Assembly (NCBI RefSeq): GCF_900176305.1
Contig: NZ_FWXH01000002.1
Coordinates: forward strand, 248,001 to 312,000
Source: Clostridium acidisoli DSM 12555
GTDB taxonomy: Bacteria; Bacillota; Clostridia; Clostridiales; Clostridiaceae
Direction: 5' to 3'
Length of the DNA stretch: 64,000 bases
The position numbers and the translations under genes are program-made. The notes below the pieces were generated by a model. It made no database searches and had not been told where the DNA came from. It saw nothing but the letters and a program-made list of their open reading frames with translations. This document shows, piece by piece, positions 35,144 to 45,128 of this stretch (positions are counted from its first letter, which is position 1; every line of letters starts with the position of its first letter).

Positions 35144-35546
35144 AACTCTTATGACAAGTACAATGGAAAATCTTAGAGATATGATTGATGTAAATACTAT
35201 TATTGGAGAGCCTATAGAATCAAAAGATGGCACACTTATACTTCCAATTTCAAAGGTTTCCTTTGGTTTTGCTTCTGGAGGAAGTGAATTTTCTAAAGAA
35301 AGTGAAACAGAAAAAAATATAGATAAATTTCCCTTTGGAGGAGGTTCTGGGGCTGGAGTTTCAGTTAAACCTGTAGCATTTTTGGTGCTAAAACATGATT
35401 CTGTAAGATTACTATCTGTAGATTCTAATGGTGGTTATGACAAGATACTAGACACAATACCTCAGATAGTTGAAATGATTAAGGATTCTTTAGGAAAACA
35501 TAACGAAACTAAAAAAGAAAAATCAGATGAAGAGTTGACGGTGTAG
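35124..35546 (+). CDS. gerW: GerW-family sporulation protein (YtfJ)
   Basis: The 140-residue protein has MENHPIETLMTSTMENLRDM at the start, then GEPIESKDGTLILPISKVSFGF and a Gly-rich loop (FGGGSGAGVSVKPVAFLVL). These are the GerW/YtfJ signatures; YtfJ is made in the forespore and affects germination. It is coupled to ytfI. The acidic tail (residues about 125-140) is encoded in the left arm of the terminator. Confidence 0.9.
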   Translation: MENHPIETLMTSTMENLRDMIDVNTIIGEPIESKDGTLILPISKVSFGFASGGSEFSKESETEKNIDKFPFGGGSGAGVSVKPVAFLVLKHDSVRLLSVDSNGGYDKILDTIPQIVEMIKDSLGKHNETKKEKSDEELTV

Positions 35547-35573
35547 CGCCGTTAATTCCTCATCTGATTTTTC
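35518..35573. terminator. long bidirectional terminator between gerW and scpB
   Basis: AAAAATCAGATGA pairs with TCATCTGATTTTT, with an inner ACGG/CCGT stem. T-runs follow on both strands, so it serves both convergent genes. Confidence 0.8.
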
Positions 35574-35592
35574 TTTATATGTATTCAAAAAA

Positions 35593-36186
35593 CTAATTTG
35601 AATCTATAGATGCTTCTTCCTCGGCTTCATTTAGAAGACTTTCTAATTCCGGCAGCTGTTCTAAATTACTTAAATCAAAACATCTCAAAAATTCTTCTGT
35701 TGTGCCGTACAATATTGGTCTTCCTGGAGCCTCTAGCCTTCCACTTTCCTTTATCAAATTTTTTTCTTGAAGTGTTAGAATTGCTCTATCTGATTTTACT
35801 CCCCTTATTTCATCTATTTGGGCTCTTGTTATTGGTTGCTTATATGCAACTATAGCTAAAGATTCAAGAGCTGCTTGTGATAATGATTGTCTTGTATTTG
35901 TTTTCAATAATTTTTGCACATAATCTCCATTTTGAGACTTTGTAACTAGTTGATATTCGTCATTTATAGCAATGAGTTTAATTCCTCTTTCCTCATCCAC
36001 ATATTTTAATTGCATCTCATTTAAAATTTCAGCTGTATATTGAATTTCACACTCAAGTATTGCTGCTATATTTTTAAGTTTTAGGGGCTCACCGCTTACA
36101 AAAAGTAAAGATTCGATAATAGAAAAATATTTTGATTTATTTGAGAGTTCTCCTATCTCCAGTTGATTTATGTTAATTTTCTTCAT
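35593..36186 (-). CDS. scpB: segregation and condensation protein B
   Basis: The start was set at [15 protein letters not shown], behind AAAGGAATTTTAA and overlapping scpA by 14 bases. The protein has 197 residues with two winged-helix domains: [20 protein letters not shown], then [20 protein letters not shown] and [18 protein letters not shown]. ScpB binds ScpA and SMC in the condensin complex. The short acidic tail is normal. Confidence 0.92.
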   Translation of the reverse strand: MKKININQLEIGELSNKSKYFSIIESLLFVSGEPLKLKNIAAILECEIQYTAEILNEMQLKYVDEERGIKLIAINDEYQLVTKSQNGDYVQKLLKTNTRQSLSQAALESLAIVAYKQPITRAQIDEIRGVKSDRAILTLQEKNLIKESGRLEAPGRPILYGTTEEFLRCFDLSNLEQLPELESLLNEAEEEASIDSN

Positions 36187-36928
36187 CTTTAAAATTCCTT
36201 TCAATAAAAATTTCTCTAAAATTTGATTGTTGAATTACTTTAACATCCTTTAATTTTATTAATTCCAAAAGTGCTAAAAATGTTACAACCACTTCTATTT
36301 TGCTTTTACATTTATCTTTAATGTTAGAAAAATACATTCTATTCCTAACTTTAAGATAGCTTAATAGGTCGTCCATTTTATCCTCAACTTTAAATTTATC
36401 TATAGGTATTTCTTTAGATATAACATTTTCTGTGTTGATTTTATTTAAATAATCATTCATAAGCTTATCATATAAATTATATAGTTGTAACATAGTTACG
36501 CCTTTTATTAAATCCATTGTAGATTCTTTATTTTCATTAGAGTCATCTATTATTTCAGGTTTCTTTGTATATACAATTCCTGCCTCTCTTTCTTTTGATT
36601 TTAAAATATCCGCTACTTTCTTATATTTTTTATATTCAAGTAATTTTGACACAAGTTCTAGTCTTGGATCTTTTTCTTCCTCTTCGTTTTCACTTTTATT
36701 TTTAGGAAGTAGTAGTCTAGACTTGATTTCTAATAAGTTTGCTGCAGTTACAATAAATTCTGAAGCAACCTCTAAATCAAATTCCTTCATAGCATTTATA
36801 TGTTTTAAATACTGTGATGTAATATCATATATTTTTATATCGTATATGTCCATTTTATTCTTTTTTATCAAATGTAATAACAAATCAAAGGGTCCTTCAA
36901 AATTATCTATTTTAATATTTATTGACAT
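36173..36928 (-). CDS. scpA: segregation and condensation protein A
   Basis: The 251-residue kleisin subunit of SMC-ScpAB has the N-terminal motif [21 protein letters not shown] (residues about 9-29), [19 protein letters not shown], an acidic linker and a C-terminal winged helix ([15 protein letters not shown]). The length and the following scpB are as expected. Confidence 0.93.
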   Translation of the reverse strand: MSINIKIDNFEGPFDLLLHLIKKNKMDIYDIKIYDITSQYLKHINAMKEFDLEVASEFIVTAANLLEIKSRLLLPKNKSENEEEEKDPRLELVSKLLEYKKYKKVADILKSKEREAGIVYTKKPEIIDDSNENKESTMDLIKGVTMLQLYNLYDKLMNDYLNKINTENVISKEIPIDKFKVEDKMDDLLSYLKVRNRMYFSNIKDKCKSKIEVVVTFLALLELIKLKDVKVIQQSNFREIFIERNFKDEEN

Positions 36929-37027
36929 AAAATTTCTCCTAAAATATTTAATAATTAATATAAGTCTATATACATTTTAACATATACATAGACTTAATTA
37001 ATATATCTTTTATTATTTAGTAATAGC

Positions 37028-38224
37028 TTAAATTGAGTTGTCAAATGCGCGACCTAAATTATATTTAAAGAATTCAAAAATACCATCTTTTTTTAGGTCT
37101 CTATCACAATATAAATTGATTTTACCACAAACTTTTCCATCCATATAAAATTCACAAAAACCTATGATATCTCCTTTTTTAAAACCTTTTTTGTTTTTAT
37201 AATAAACACATTTATTGTCAACCTTAATGTTATTTCCCTTAGGAATAACTAAATTTAAATCCTCGGAGGCCTTTGCTAAGAAAAACTTATCACCTTTTCT
37301 ATTTAAATTTATTTTTTCTATAGGAGCATCCTTACTAACTATCTTTTTATTTTCAAACTTTGAAAAGCCATAAGTCATAAGCATAGATGCATCTCTATTC
37401 CTTACCTTAAAGGTAGGTGCACCCATTATTACGGCAAGCATTCTTACCCCATCTTTAACTGCTGTTGCCGAAATACAATATTTAGCTTCATCTGTAAAAC
37501 CTGTTTTTAGACCATCGCAGCCTTTATAAAACCTTACAAGTTTGTTATGATTGACTAATCCTATAGGTGTTTTTCTTCCCTCACTTATAGTTTCCATATA
37601 GGTGCTTGAATACTTTAATATTTGTGGATGTTTTAACAATTCTCGTGACATTATTGATATGTCATAAGCTGTAGTATAATGATCTTTTTCACTTAAACCA
37701 GTGCAATTTACAAAATGAGTATCCTTCATGCCAAGTTGTTTTGCTTTCTCATTCATTTTATTTACAAAATTTTCTTGACTCCCACCTACATATTCGCTCA
37801 TTGCTACTGCTGCATCGTTACCAGATGCTATTGCTATTCCCTTTAAAAGTTCTTCAACGGTTCTTATTTCTCCAACTTCTAGTATCATAGAACTTCCACC
37901 CATTTTTTTTGCATTTTCACTTATAGTAACCTTATCACTCAATTTTATTTTCCCACTATCTATATTTTCCATAGCAAGAAGCATTGTCATTATTTTGGTA
38001 ACTGAAGCTGGTGCAAATTTTTCATGTGAATTTTTTTCATAAATGACATTCCCGGTAGTTGGCTCAATTAAAAGTGCAGATTTGGCATCTACATTAATCC
38101 CTGTATTTTGGTTTTTTATATTATCTTCTGCTAACTCAGCAGCTTTTGTTAAATCACTGGCGCCAATACTAAATATTAAAACTAAACAAATCATACTAAT
38201 TAACAATTTACTTTTATGAATCAT
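37028..38224 (-). CDS. dacF: D-alanyl-D-alanine carboxypeptidase (DacF)
   Basis: The 398-residue PBP5-type enzyme begins with a signal peptide (MIHKSKLLISMICLVLIFS). SxxK lies in APASVTKIMTMLL, SGNDAAVAMSE supplies SxN, and KTG is in DGLKTGFTDEAK. A C-terminal beta domain and an amphipathic tail (about residues 375-398) would anchor it at the membrane. It follows pdp, as in other clostridia where dacF closes this operon. Confidence 0.92.
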   Translation of the reverse strand: MIHKSKLLISMICLVLIFSIGASDLTKAAELAEDNIKNQNTGINVDAKSALLIEPTTGNVIYEKNSHEKFAPASVTKIMTMLLAMENIDSGKIKLSDKVTISENAKKMGGSSMILEVGEIRTVEELLKGIAIASGNDAAVAMSEYVGGSQENFVNKMNEKAKQLGMKDTHFVNCTGLSEKDHYTTAYDISIMSRELLKHPQILKYSSTYMETISEGRKTPIGLVNHNKLVRFYKGCDGLKTGFTDEAKYCISATAVKDGVRMLAVIMGAPTFKVRNRDASMLMTYGFSKFENKKIVSKDAPIEKINLNRKGDKFFLAKASEDLNLVIPKGNNIKVDNKCVYYKNKKGFKKGDIIGFCEFYMDGKVCGKINLYCDRDLKKDGIFEFFKYNLGRAFDNSI

Positions 38225-38353
38225 ATGTGAATCACCCTTTTCATATATTTTATAAGTTTATTTTTACCCAGCTTATAAAAGATTATCACTTAAATACATA
38301 AAAATATTGCTATTATCCACTATTAATATTTAGTAATTATATAAATTTAAACT

Positions 38354-38382
38354 AAAAAAGTGCTAATATTAGCACTTTTTTT
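38354..38382 (-). terminator. terminator of the nucleoside-salvage operon
   Basis: AAAAAAGTGCTAA pairs with TTAGCACTTTTTT, 18 bases past the pdp stop, with long T-runs on both strands. Confidence 0.85.
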
Positions 38383-38399
38383 ATATTATACTTTATATT

Positions 38400-39701
38400 C
38401 TATTCTATAGTCTCATATACATATTTTATTTTTTCTGGCTTATTTTCACTTATATCAAAAGCAGCTTTAGCTAAAATTTCAGTGTTTTGAGTATCTTCTA
38501 TATTAGTATGCAATATACAGATAGTGTCGTTTTTATTAACCTTATCCCCTATTTTTTTAACTATAGTTACTCCAGCAGCAAAGTCAATTTTATCTGTTTT
38601 AGTTTTTCTACCTGCACCGAGCTGCATTGCAACAATTCCTATATCATCAGCTTTAACACTGCTAATAAAACCAGTTTTATCTGCTTTTATTTCTATATTA
38701 AACTTAGCTGTTGGCAGCAAATCCAAATTGTCCACTATTCTTTCGTCTCCACCTTGGATTTTAATAAATTCTTTTAGTTTATCTATTGCTTTACCATTAT
38801 AGATTATATTTTCTAATTTATTATAAGCCTCTGTAAAATCTTTGTAAGCACCACCAAGCACTGCCATATTTGCAGCTATTGTAAGTGCTACTGTAGTTTC
38901 ATCTTCTGCACCTTGTCCTTTTAAAACTTTTATTGCTTCTTTTACTTCACTAGCATTTCCAACTTCATGGCCTAAAGGTTGATCCATGTTTGTTATAACC
39001 GCAATGGTGTTTCTATTAAGAGATTTTCCTATGTCAACCATTGTCTTTGCAAGTTCTTTTGCCATATCTAAAGATTTCATGAATGCACCTGAACCTACTT
39101 TTACATCTAAAACTATTGCATCTGCTCCGGATGCAATTTTTTTACTCATAATAGAACTGGCTATTAGAGGTATACTGTCAACTGTTGCCGTAACATCTCT
39201 TAATGCATAGGTCTTTTTATCTGCTGGAGTAAGATTTGCACTCTGACCTACTATAGCCATTTTATATTTATTTACATTATTAATAAATGTATCTTCATCA
39301 AGCTCTGTTCTAAAGCCAGGAATAGATTCTAACTTATCTATTGTTCCACCAGTATGCCCAAGACCTCTACCTGACATCTTAGCTACAGGGATTCCAAGGG
39401 ATGCAACAAGTGGTATTACAATTAAAGAAATTTTATCTCCAACACCACCTGAGGAATGTTTGTCTACCTTTATTCCATCAATCTTAGATAGATCAACTTT
39501 ATCACCTGAATTAACATATGCAAGTGTCAAATCTGCAATTTCCTGTTTATTCATACCTTTAAAATATACTGCCATAAAAAATGCAGATATTTGATAATCA
39601 GGTATAGTACCATTTGTGTATCCGTTAACTATAAAATCTATCTCTTCTTTTGTTAACACATTGCCTAATTTCTTTTTTTCAATTAAGTCTACTATTCTCA
39701 A
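38400..39701 (-). CDS. pdp: pyrimidine-nucleoside phosphorylase
   Basis: The 433-residue enzyme splits uridine and thymidine with phosphate. The family signature VDKHSSGGVGDKISL is at about residues 79-93, and ISAFFMAVYFKGM at 41-53. KMSGRGLGHTGGTIDKLE is the glycine-rich loop, and GRKTKTDKIDFAAG lies in the C-terminal domain. It is co-directional with the two purine phosphorylases and deoB, completing nucleoside salvage. Confidence 0.94.
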   Translation of the reverse strand: MRIVDLIEKKKLGNVLTKEEIDFIVNGYTNGTIPDYQISAFFMAVYFKGMNKQEIADLTLAYVNSGDKVDLSKIDGIKVDKHSSGGVGDKISLIVIPLVASLGIPVAKMSGRGLGHTGGTIDKLESIPGFRTELDEDTFINNVNKYKMAIVGQSANLTPADKKTYALRDVTATVDSIPLIASSIMSKKIASGADAIVLDVKVGSGAFMKSLDMAKELAKTMVDIGKSLNRNTIAVITNMDQPLGHEVGNASEVKEAIKVLKGQGAEDETTVALTIAANMAVLGGAYKDFTEAYNKLENIIYNGKAIDKLKEFIKIQGGDERIVDNLDLLPTAKFNIEIKADKTGFISSVKADDIGIVAMQLGAGRKTKTDKIDFAAGVTIVKKIGDKVNKNDTICILHTNIEDTQNTEILAKAAFDISENKPEKIKYVYETIE

Positions 39702-39730
39702 TTTTTCTTCCTCCCGCCGTTAGACACATC

Positions 39731-40549
39731 CTAGATTTTCTCTACTACGGTTTTTACTATATTAACAAATTTAATTTTAGCCTTTTCTGCATTTTGAAGT
39801 ACTTTTTTATGATCTAACGGTTCAAGATTATCCGCAAGTGCCATATCTGTTATACATGATATTCCAAGTACTCTCATGGACATATGATTTGCAACTATAA
39901 CCTCTGGTACTGTTGACATTCCTACTGCATCTCCGCCAAAAAGTCTAAACATTCTAAGTTCAGCTGGTGTTTCATACATTGGTCCAGAAACAGCTGCATA
40001 AACACCACTTCTAATGGAGTATTCAAGGGATTCTGACACATCTTTAGTTAGTTTTATAAGTTCTTTATTATAACACTGTGACATATCTGGGAATCTTGCT
40101 CCAAGTTCTTCATAATTTTTCCCAATAAGTGGATTTGTGCCCATACAGTTTAAATGATCTTCTATAATCATAAGATCCCCTGCTTCAAATTCTGGATTCA
40201 TACCACCTGCTGCATTTGTTACAATAATATCATTTACATCTAAAGCTTTTATTACTCTTACAGCAAAAGTAACTGTTTCCATTGAATAACCTTCATAAAA
40301 ATGAAATCTTCCATTCATAACAATTACAGTTTTACCACTTAATTCTCCAATTATAAGTTCACCAGCATGACCTTTTACTGTAGAAACTGGGAACTCAGGT
40401 ATATCTTTATATTTTATTACTGTTTTATTTTGAATATCTTCTGTAATGCTGCCAAGTCCTGTTCCTAAGATAATAGCAATATCTATTTTCCTTTTTTCTA
40501 CACTCAAAATATATTCTTTAGCTTCATTAATTTTTTCTAATAAATTCAT
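39731..40549 (-). CDS. purine-nucleoside phosphorylase paralogue with N-to-D change
   Basis: The 272-residue trimeric PNP has GTGLGS (about residues 30-35), TVKGHAGELIIG, NAAGGMNPEFEAGDLM, GPMYETPAELRM and GDAVGMSTVPE. The base-recognition segment reads GISCITDMA, where the neighbouring copy and most members have ITN. That Asn contacts the 6-position of the purine, and Asp there favours 6-amino bases in other enzymes. It was probably formed by tandem duplication, and altered specificity is inferred. Confidence 0.85.
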   Translation of the reverse strand: MNLLEKINEAKEYILSVEKRKIDIAIILGTGLGSITEDIQNKTVIKYKDIPEFPVSTVKGHAGELIIGELSGKTVIVMNGRFHFYEGYSMETVTFAVRVIKALDVNDIIVTNAAGGMNPEFEAGDLMIIEDHLNCMGTNPLIGKNYEELGARFPDMSQCYNKELIKLTKDVSESLEYSIRSGVYAAVSGPMYETPAELRMFRLFGGDAVGMSTVPEVIVANHMSMRVLGISCITDMALADNLEPLDHKKVLQNAEKAKIKFVNIVKTVVEKI

Positions 40550-40564
40550 AAAAACATCCTTCCT

Positions 40565-41383
40565 CTACATTCTCTTTAGTATATTTAATATAAAACTTTT
40601 AAATTTATCCTTAACCATATTAGAAGTTTCAACAACCTCAGCATGATTTAAAGGTTTATCAAGAATGCCAGCTGCCATATTTGTTATACATGAAATACCT
40701 AATACTTTAATTCCGCAATGACTTGCAGCAATAACTTCTGGAACTGTTGACATCCCCACTGCATCTCCACCAAGTATTCTAGCCATCTTTATTTCTGCTG
40801 GTGTTTCGTAATTTGGACCAGTCATCATTAAATAAACGCCTTCTCTTGCGCCTATTTTAAATTCATCAGAAACTTCTTTTGCAAGTATCACTAAATCCTT
40901 ATCGTAAGCCGCTGACATATCTGGAAATCTTGCGCCTATTTCTTCATTATTCTTACCAATAAGTGGATTGTTAAACACGAAATTTATATGATCCTTTATA
41001 ATCATTAAATCTCCAGGCACAAATCCCTCATTAACACCACCTGCTGCATTTGTTACAATCAAATTTTTAACGCCTATATTTTTCATTATATATACTGGCA
41101 ATGCTAAAACCTTCATTGGATTTCCTTCATAATAATGAAATCTTCCTTGCATCATTATTACTGTTTTTCCTTGAAGTTTTCCAACGACAAATTGTCCTGC
41201 ATGACCTTTTACAGTTGATACAGGAAGATTTGGCACATCACAATATTTAATAATTATTTTTTCTTCTAACGTATCCGCAAGTTCACCTAGTCCTGAACCT
41301 AAGATTATTCCTACTTCAGGATTTAATTTGCCTAGTTTGCTTTTAACATATTCTGTACTTTCTTTCACTTTTTCTAATTCCAT
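40565..41383 (-). CDS. punA: purine-nucleoside phosphorylase
   Basis: The 272-residue trimeric PNP acts on inosine and guanosine. Motifs are GSGLGELADTLE, TVKGHAGQFVVGK, NAAGGVNEGFVPGDLM, GPNYETPAEIKMA and GDAVGMSTVPEV, with the canonical GISCITNMA base-binding segment. It lies between deoB and its paralogue in one operon (gap 15 bases). Confidence 0.93.
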   Translation of the reverse strand: MELEKVKESTEYVKSKLGKLNPEVGIILGSGLGELADTLEEKIIIKYCDVPNLPVSTVKGHAGQFVVGKLQGKTVIMMQGRFHYYEGNPMKVLALPVYIMKNIGVKNLIVTNAAGGVNEGFVPGDLMIIKDHINFVFNNPLIGKNNEEIGARFPDMSAAYDKDLVILAKEVSDEFKIGAREGVYLMMTGPNYETPAEIKMARILGGDAVGMSTVPEVIAASHCGIKVLGISCITNMAAGILDKPLNHAEVVETSNMVKDKFKSFILNILKRM

Positions 41384-41420
41384 TTTATTTCCTCCTGCTA
41401 TCCTTAGCTTGTATTGTATT

Positions 41421-42587
41421 TTATATTAATTTATCATAGAAACTTGTTCCCGGTAATTCATTTTTTATATCTAGTGCATTTAACACAGTTTTTCCAATAT
41501 CACAAAAACAATCTCTTACTCCTATATTTACATTAGCCTTAAGTTTTTTACCATATACCAATAGTGGTATATACTCTCTTGAATGATCTGTACTTTCTGT
41601 AGTTGGATCACAACCATGATCTGCAGTTATTATTAAGATATCATCTTCATTTAGACTAGATATAATCTCTGGAAGTCTCTTATCAAATTCAATTAAAGCA
41701 TTTGCGTATCCAGCTGGATCATTTCTATGCCCAAATAGCATATCAAAATCAACTAAGTTTGTAAATATAAGACCTTCTTTTTGCTGTTTAATATACTCAA
41801 TAGTTCTATCCACGCCATCCATATTGTTTTTTATGTGTACAGCTTCTGTTACTCCTTTACCATTAAAAATATCCTCTATTTTTCCTACAGCCATAACATT
41901 TAAAGCTGCTTCTTTAACATATTCTAACATAGTTTTTCCAAATGGATCTAAGGCAAAATCACGTCTATTTGAAGTTCTTGTATAATTACCACTTTCACCA
42001 ATAAAAGGTCTTGCTATTATTCTTCCTACAGTTCTTTCTCCAACTAACATTTCTCTTGCGATTCTACACATTTTATATAGTTCATCTAATGTTATTATAT
42101 CTTCGTGTGCTGCTATTTGGAATACACTATCAGCAGATGTATAAATAATAGGACATCCTGTTTTTACATGTTCATCTCCAAGTTCCTTTATAATTTCAGT
42201 ACCTGAAGCAACTTTATTACCAATAATTTTTTTACCTATCTTTTCTTCAAATTCATTTATTATACTGCTAGGAAATCCATTAGGATAAGTGTTAAGTGGT
42301 TTCTCTAAAATAACCCCAGACATTTCCCAGTGTCCTGTAACCGTATCTTTTCCTTTAGATATTTCTGCACATTTTCCAAAAACACCTGTTGGATTAGTAG
42401 TTTTATTTATTCCCTCAGCACCATCAATATTTCCTAGTCCAAGTTTCTCCAAATTGGGTAGTTTTAATCCCCCAACTTTTTTTGAAATGTTTCCTATTGT
42501 ATTGCTTCCTACATCATTATATAAATCTGCATCTGGCATTTCTCCTATTCCAACACTGTCTAATACTATTAAAACTACTCTCTTCAT
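41421..42587 (-). CDS. deoB: phosphopentomutase
   Basis: The start is the ATG of MKRVVLIVLDSVGIGEMPDA, behind GGAGGAGATAATT. The 388-residue alkaline-phosphatase-fold enzyme interconverts (deoxy)ribose 1- and 5-phosphate. Metal and active-site motifs are DSVGIGEMPDA, GKDTVTGHWEMSG with the phosphorylated Thr, DFDMLFGHRND, and ITADHGCDPTTESTDHSRE. It feeds the products of pun and pdp into the pentose phosphate pathway. Confidence 0.95.
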   Translation of the reverse strand: MKRVVLIVLDSVGIGEMPDADLYNDVGSNTIGNISKKVGGLKLPNLEKLGLGNIDGAEGINKTTNPTGVFGKCAEISKGKDTVTGHWEMSGVILEKPLNTYPNGFPSSIINEFEEKIGKKIIGNKVASGTEIIKELGDEHVKTGCPIIYTSADSVFQIAAHEDIITLDELYKMCRIAREMLVGERTVGRIIARPFIGESGNYTRTSNRRDFALDPFGKTMLEYVKEAALNVMAVGKIEDIFNGKGVTEAVHIKNNMDGVDRTIEYIKQQKEGLIFTNLVDFDMLFGHRNDPAGYANALIEFDKRLPEIISSLNEDDILIITADHGCDPTTESTDHSREYIPLLVYGKKLKANVNIGVRDCFCDIGKTVLNALDIKNELPGTSFYDKLI

Positions 42588-42616
42588 AATTATCTCCTCC
42601 ATAATGTATATTAAAT

Positions 42617-43495
42617 TTAAGCTCTTGGATGATATTTCTTATATGCTTCTGCAACCTTGCTTTTTTTAGAAACACCTGAATATATTTGTGTGGTAGTTAA
42701 ATTAGTATGCCCTAATAATTCTTGTATAGTTTTTATATCTGCACCATTTTGCAGAAGATGTACTGCAAAAGAATGCCTTAATGTATAAGAATTAATTGTC
42801 TTATTAATATCAGCTTCAGCGGCATATTTTTTTATTATCTTCCAAAAGCCCTGTCTTGTCATCCTATCTCCATGTAAATTTAAATATAAATAATCCAAAT
42901 TATCTGTATTTAATATTGGTCTTATTTTAAGGTATTCCTGTACCCATTTAAGTGCATAGGACCCAAATGGAATAATTCTTTCTTTTCCTTTTACACCCTT
43001 ACACTTTATGTATGAAAGTTTTAAATTAACATCATATACAACTAGATTTATCAGTTCTGTTACTTTTATACCTGTTGCATACATTATCTCAAGCATTGAC
43101 TTGTCTCTTATACCTTTGTATGTATCAAGATCAGGAATATTAAGTAATTTATCGACTTCATCAACAGTTAAAACCATAGGTAAACCTCTTTTTAATTTAG
43201 GTACCTTATACGTGTCTACTGGATTTCTATCAACTTTACCGATATTTATTAAATATTTATAGAAATTTCTTATAGAGACAGTATTTCTTGTAATGGAAGA
43301 ACTAGCTTTCCCCATTTTAACCATTTCTTGAGTGTATGCCATAATTGTTACTACATCAATTTCCTCAACGTTTTCATTTCTATCCTTGATAAATTCTGCA
43401 AACCTCTTTATATCTCTTTTATATGCATCCAATGTGTTCTTGCTAAAATTTTTTTTATTTATTTCATCAAAATATTTTTCCACTAAATTATTCAT
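42617..43495 (-). CDS. XerD-like tyrosine recombinase with altered catalytic residues
   Basis: The start is the ATG of [15 protein letters not shown] after GGAGAAAATATT. The 292-residue protein has the Xer SAM-like and catalytic domains, with the nucleophile Tyr in LTTTQIYSG and LGHT nearby. Two catalytic positions differ: Arg I reads Lys in [11 protein letters not shown] (usually LRVSEL), and the HxxR His reads Tyr in SYTLRHSF. The [14 protein letters not shown] beta-hairpin Lys is present. Its location before deoB is where clostridia encode xerD. It could be a weakened recombinase or a DNA-binding paralogue. Confidence 0.85.
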   Translation of the reverse strand: MNNLVEKYFDEINKKNFSKNTLDAYKRDIKRFAEFIKDRNENVEEIDVVTIMAYTQEMVKMGKASSSITRNTVSIRNFYKYLINIGKVDRNPVDTYKVPKLKRGLPMVLTVDEVDKLLNIPDLDTYKGIRDKSMLEIMYATGIKVTELINLVVYDVNLKLSYIKCKGVKGKERIIPFGSYALKWVQEYLKIRPILNTDNLDYLYLNLHGDRMTRQGFWKIIKKYAAEADINKTINSYTLRHSFAVHLLQNGADIKTIQELLGHTNLTTTQIYSGVSKKSKVAEAYKKYHPRA

Positions 43496-43514
43496 AATAT
43501 TTTCTCCTAACATT

Positions 43515-43751
43515 TTACCTACTTATAGTAAGTTTAAATAAATATATATAATTGTAGATAATCTGTTTGTTATCACTAAGTATATTATATACTAAAACAC
43601 TATTTCCGTGAAACTTAGATTTGATAATAAGAGAAATAATAATGTAATCAAATAAATTAGGAAGAATTATACCTAAAAAAATAAGAATCAATATGCACTT
43701 AAAAAACAAAGTAATGGTTTTAAACACATCAGAATTAATCAAATTCAACAT
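43515..43751 (-). CDS. small membrane protein between spoIIM and xerD-like gene (78 aa)
   Basis: The product has an N-terminal hydrophobic helix ([18 protein letters not shown]) and a second hydrophobic stretch ([11 protein letters not shown]). The gene starts six bases after the spoIIM stop, so it is probably co-transcribed. No family is known to me. Confidence 0.6.
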   Translation of the reverse strand: MLNLINSDVFKTITLFFKCILILIFLGIILPNLFDYIIISLIIKSKFHGNSVLVYNILSDNKQIIYNYIYLFKLTISR

Positions 43752-43757
43752 ATCCTC

Positions 43758-44384
43758 CTATGCAACTGCTCTTATTATACTTGGTGTAATATAGGTTTCA
43801 AATAAAAAGCCTACAATCATAACCACATTTAATATAATAAAAAATACAGTATAGGAAAATATTTTAGAAGATATACTCTTTGTCCACATTCTTTTCGAAT
43901 TATCTCTTATTAACCGAAATGAAAATTCCATGCCTATAACTGATGCAATCATAATACACGGAATGTAAATTATGTTTTGAGGAATTATAGATAAAAGTGC
44001 AATCCATATTCCTTTTAATCCTAATCCATTTACAAAAAAAGTAACTGTAAAGCCTATTGTGAAACCCTTAATAACGTCTATTACTAATATAATTGGAATT
44101 CCAATCATAGTAAGTCCTAAAAACCATATAACAGCCATTACTGGTATATTATTTTTTATTGTTTCTAAAAATATCCCATAATAATTAATGTTTTTTGCTC
44201 CATCAGATTTTACAAAAGAGGTCAAATAGCTAAGCAAATCACTCTTATCAAATCCATTCATATACTTAACTGTATAGACACCTAAAACAACCCCTGTGCA
44301 CATACACACTGCACTAAGCACATATAGCCATAAATTGTCTTGTAAGTGTTTTGCCGTGGCTTCTCTTAAAATTTGAAATTTCAT
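43758..44384 (-). CDS. spoIIM: stage II sporulation protein M
   Basis: The 208-residue membrane protein has about five helices. The SpoIIM pattern includes YVLSAVCMCTGVVLG, FLETIKNNIPVMAVIWFLG and FFVNGLGLKGIWIALLSIIPQNII. SpoIIM joins SpoIID and SpoIIP in the engulfment complex at the septal membrane. It stands at the head of the xerD-deoB operon, as in other clostridia. Confidence 0.92.
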   Translation of the reverse strand: MKFQILREATAKHLQDNLWLYVLSAVCMCTGVVLGVYTVKYMNGFDKSDLLSYLTSFVKSDGAKNINYYGIFLETIKNNIPVMAVIWFLGLTMIGIPIILVIDVIKGFTIGFTVTFFVNGLGLKGIWIALLSIIPQNIIYIPCIMIASVIGMEFSFRLIRDNSKRMWTKSISSKIFSYTVFFIILNVVMIVGFLFETYITPSIIRAVA

Positions 44385-44453
44385 ATAAATACTTCCTCCC
44401 TTGTTAATCAGGTTTTATAAATATTTATGATTAATAAGGGAGTATTATTCCAA

Positions 44454-44972
44454 TTACAAATACATGAAGCAACTTATAGTTTTAGCATCAATTATATCTC
44501 CATTTTTTATCATTTGTTTTATATCTTTTATTTTAACTTCTCTTAGATTTAAAAATTCGTCATCGTCCCCTCCAATATTTCCTTTATAAAGCTTTTCTGC
44601 TTTATATAAATAAATATGCTCATTACAAAAACCAGGTGTAGTAACAATTTTTCCTAGATACTGAAAATAGTTTGCTTTAAAACCCGTTTCCTCTTCAAGT
44701 TCTCTCCTGCCACAAACTTCTGTGCTTTCTCCTTTTTCTATTTTTCCTGCTGGAAGTTCTATCAAAACCTTTTCTACTGGCTTTCTATATTGCTCTACCA
44801 TTAATATTGTTTCACTATCTTTATATGCTAAAATTGCAACTCCTCCTGGGTGTGTTATAACTTCTCTATTTGCAAATTTGCCATTAGGAAGTTTTACCTT
44901 ATGTAAATATAATTCTATTACTTTTCCTTCATACTTTTTTTCTTTATTGACTGTTTCTTCTACAAAATTCAA
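44454..44972 (-). CDS. NUDIX hydrolase, ADP-ribose pyrophosphatase type
   Basis: The start is put at a TTG (reads NFVEETVNKEKKYEGKV) because a GGAGG site lies 8 bases upstream and family members begin there. Upstream ATGs give an unrelated extension. The 172-residue product has the Nudix box GKIEKGESTEVCGRRELEEE (with TG), preceded by EQYRKPVEKVLIELPA, typical of ADP-ribose pyrophosphatases. It would hydrolyse ADP-ribose to AMP and ribose 5-phosphate. Confidence 0.88.
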   Translation of the reverse strand: MNFVEETVNKEKKYEGKVIELYLHKVKLPNGKFANREVITHPGGVAILAYKDSETILMVEQYRKPVEKVLIELPAGKIEKGESTEVCGRRELEEETGFKANYFQYLGKIVTTPGFCNEHIYLYKAEKLYKGNIGGDDDEFLNLREVKIKDIKQMIKNGDIIDAKTISCFMYL

Positions 44973-45092
44973 AATAAACTCCTCCAATTTCATAGTAAAC
45001 TTCGCAATTTTAATTCTAATCTGTCCAAATATAATTGTCAAACAAAACACTTGTTATATAAATGAATAAAGTAAAATTTAACTCTATAAAAA

Positions 45093-45124
45093 ATAAGCTA
45101 CCTAAAATAATTTTAGATAGCTTA
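45093..45124 (-). terminator. terminator of the NlpC/P60 gene
   Basis: ATAAGCTA-CTAAAAT pairs with ATTTTAG-TAGCTTAT with one mismatch. On the minus strand it is followed by six T residues just after the stop. Confidence 0.8.
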
Positions 45125-45128
45125 TCTC

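Noticed and set aside
37028-44384. Purine riboswitch in the nucleoside-salvage operon
   Set aside because: No leader long enough between the genes and no conserved purine-aptamer core words were seen.
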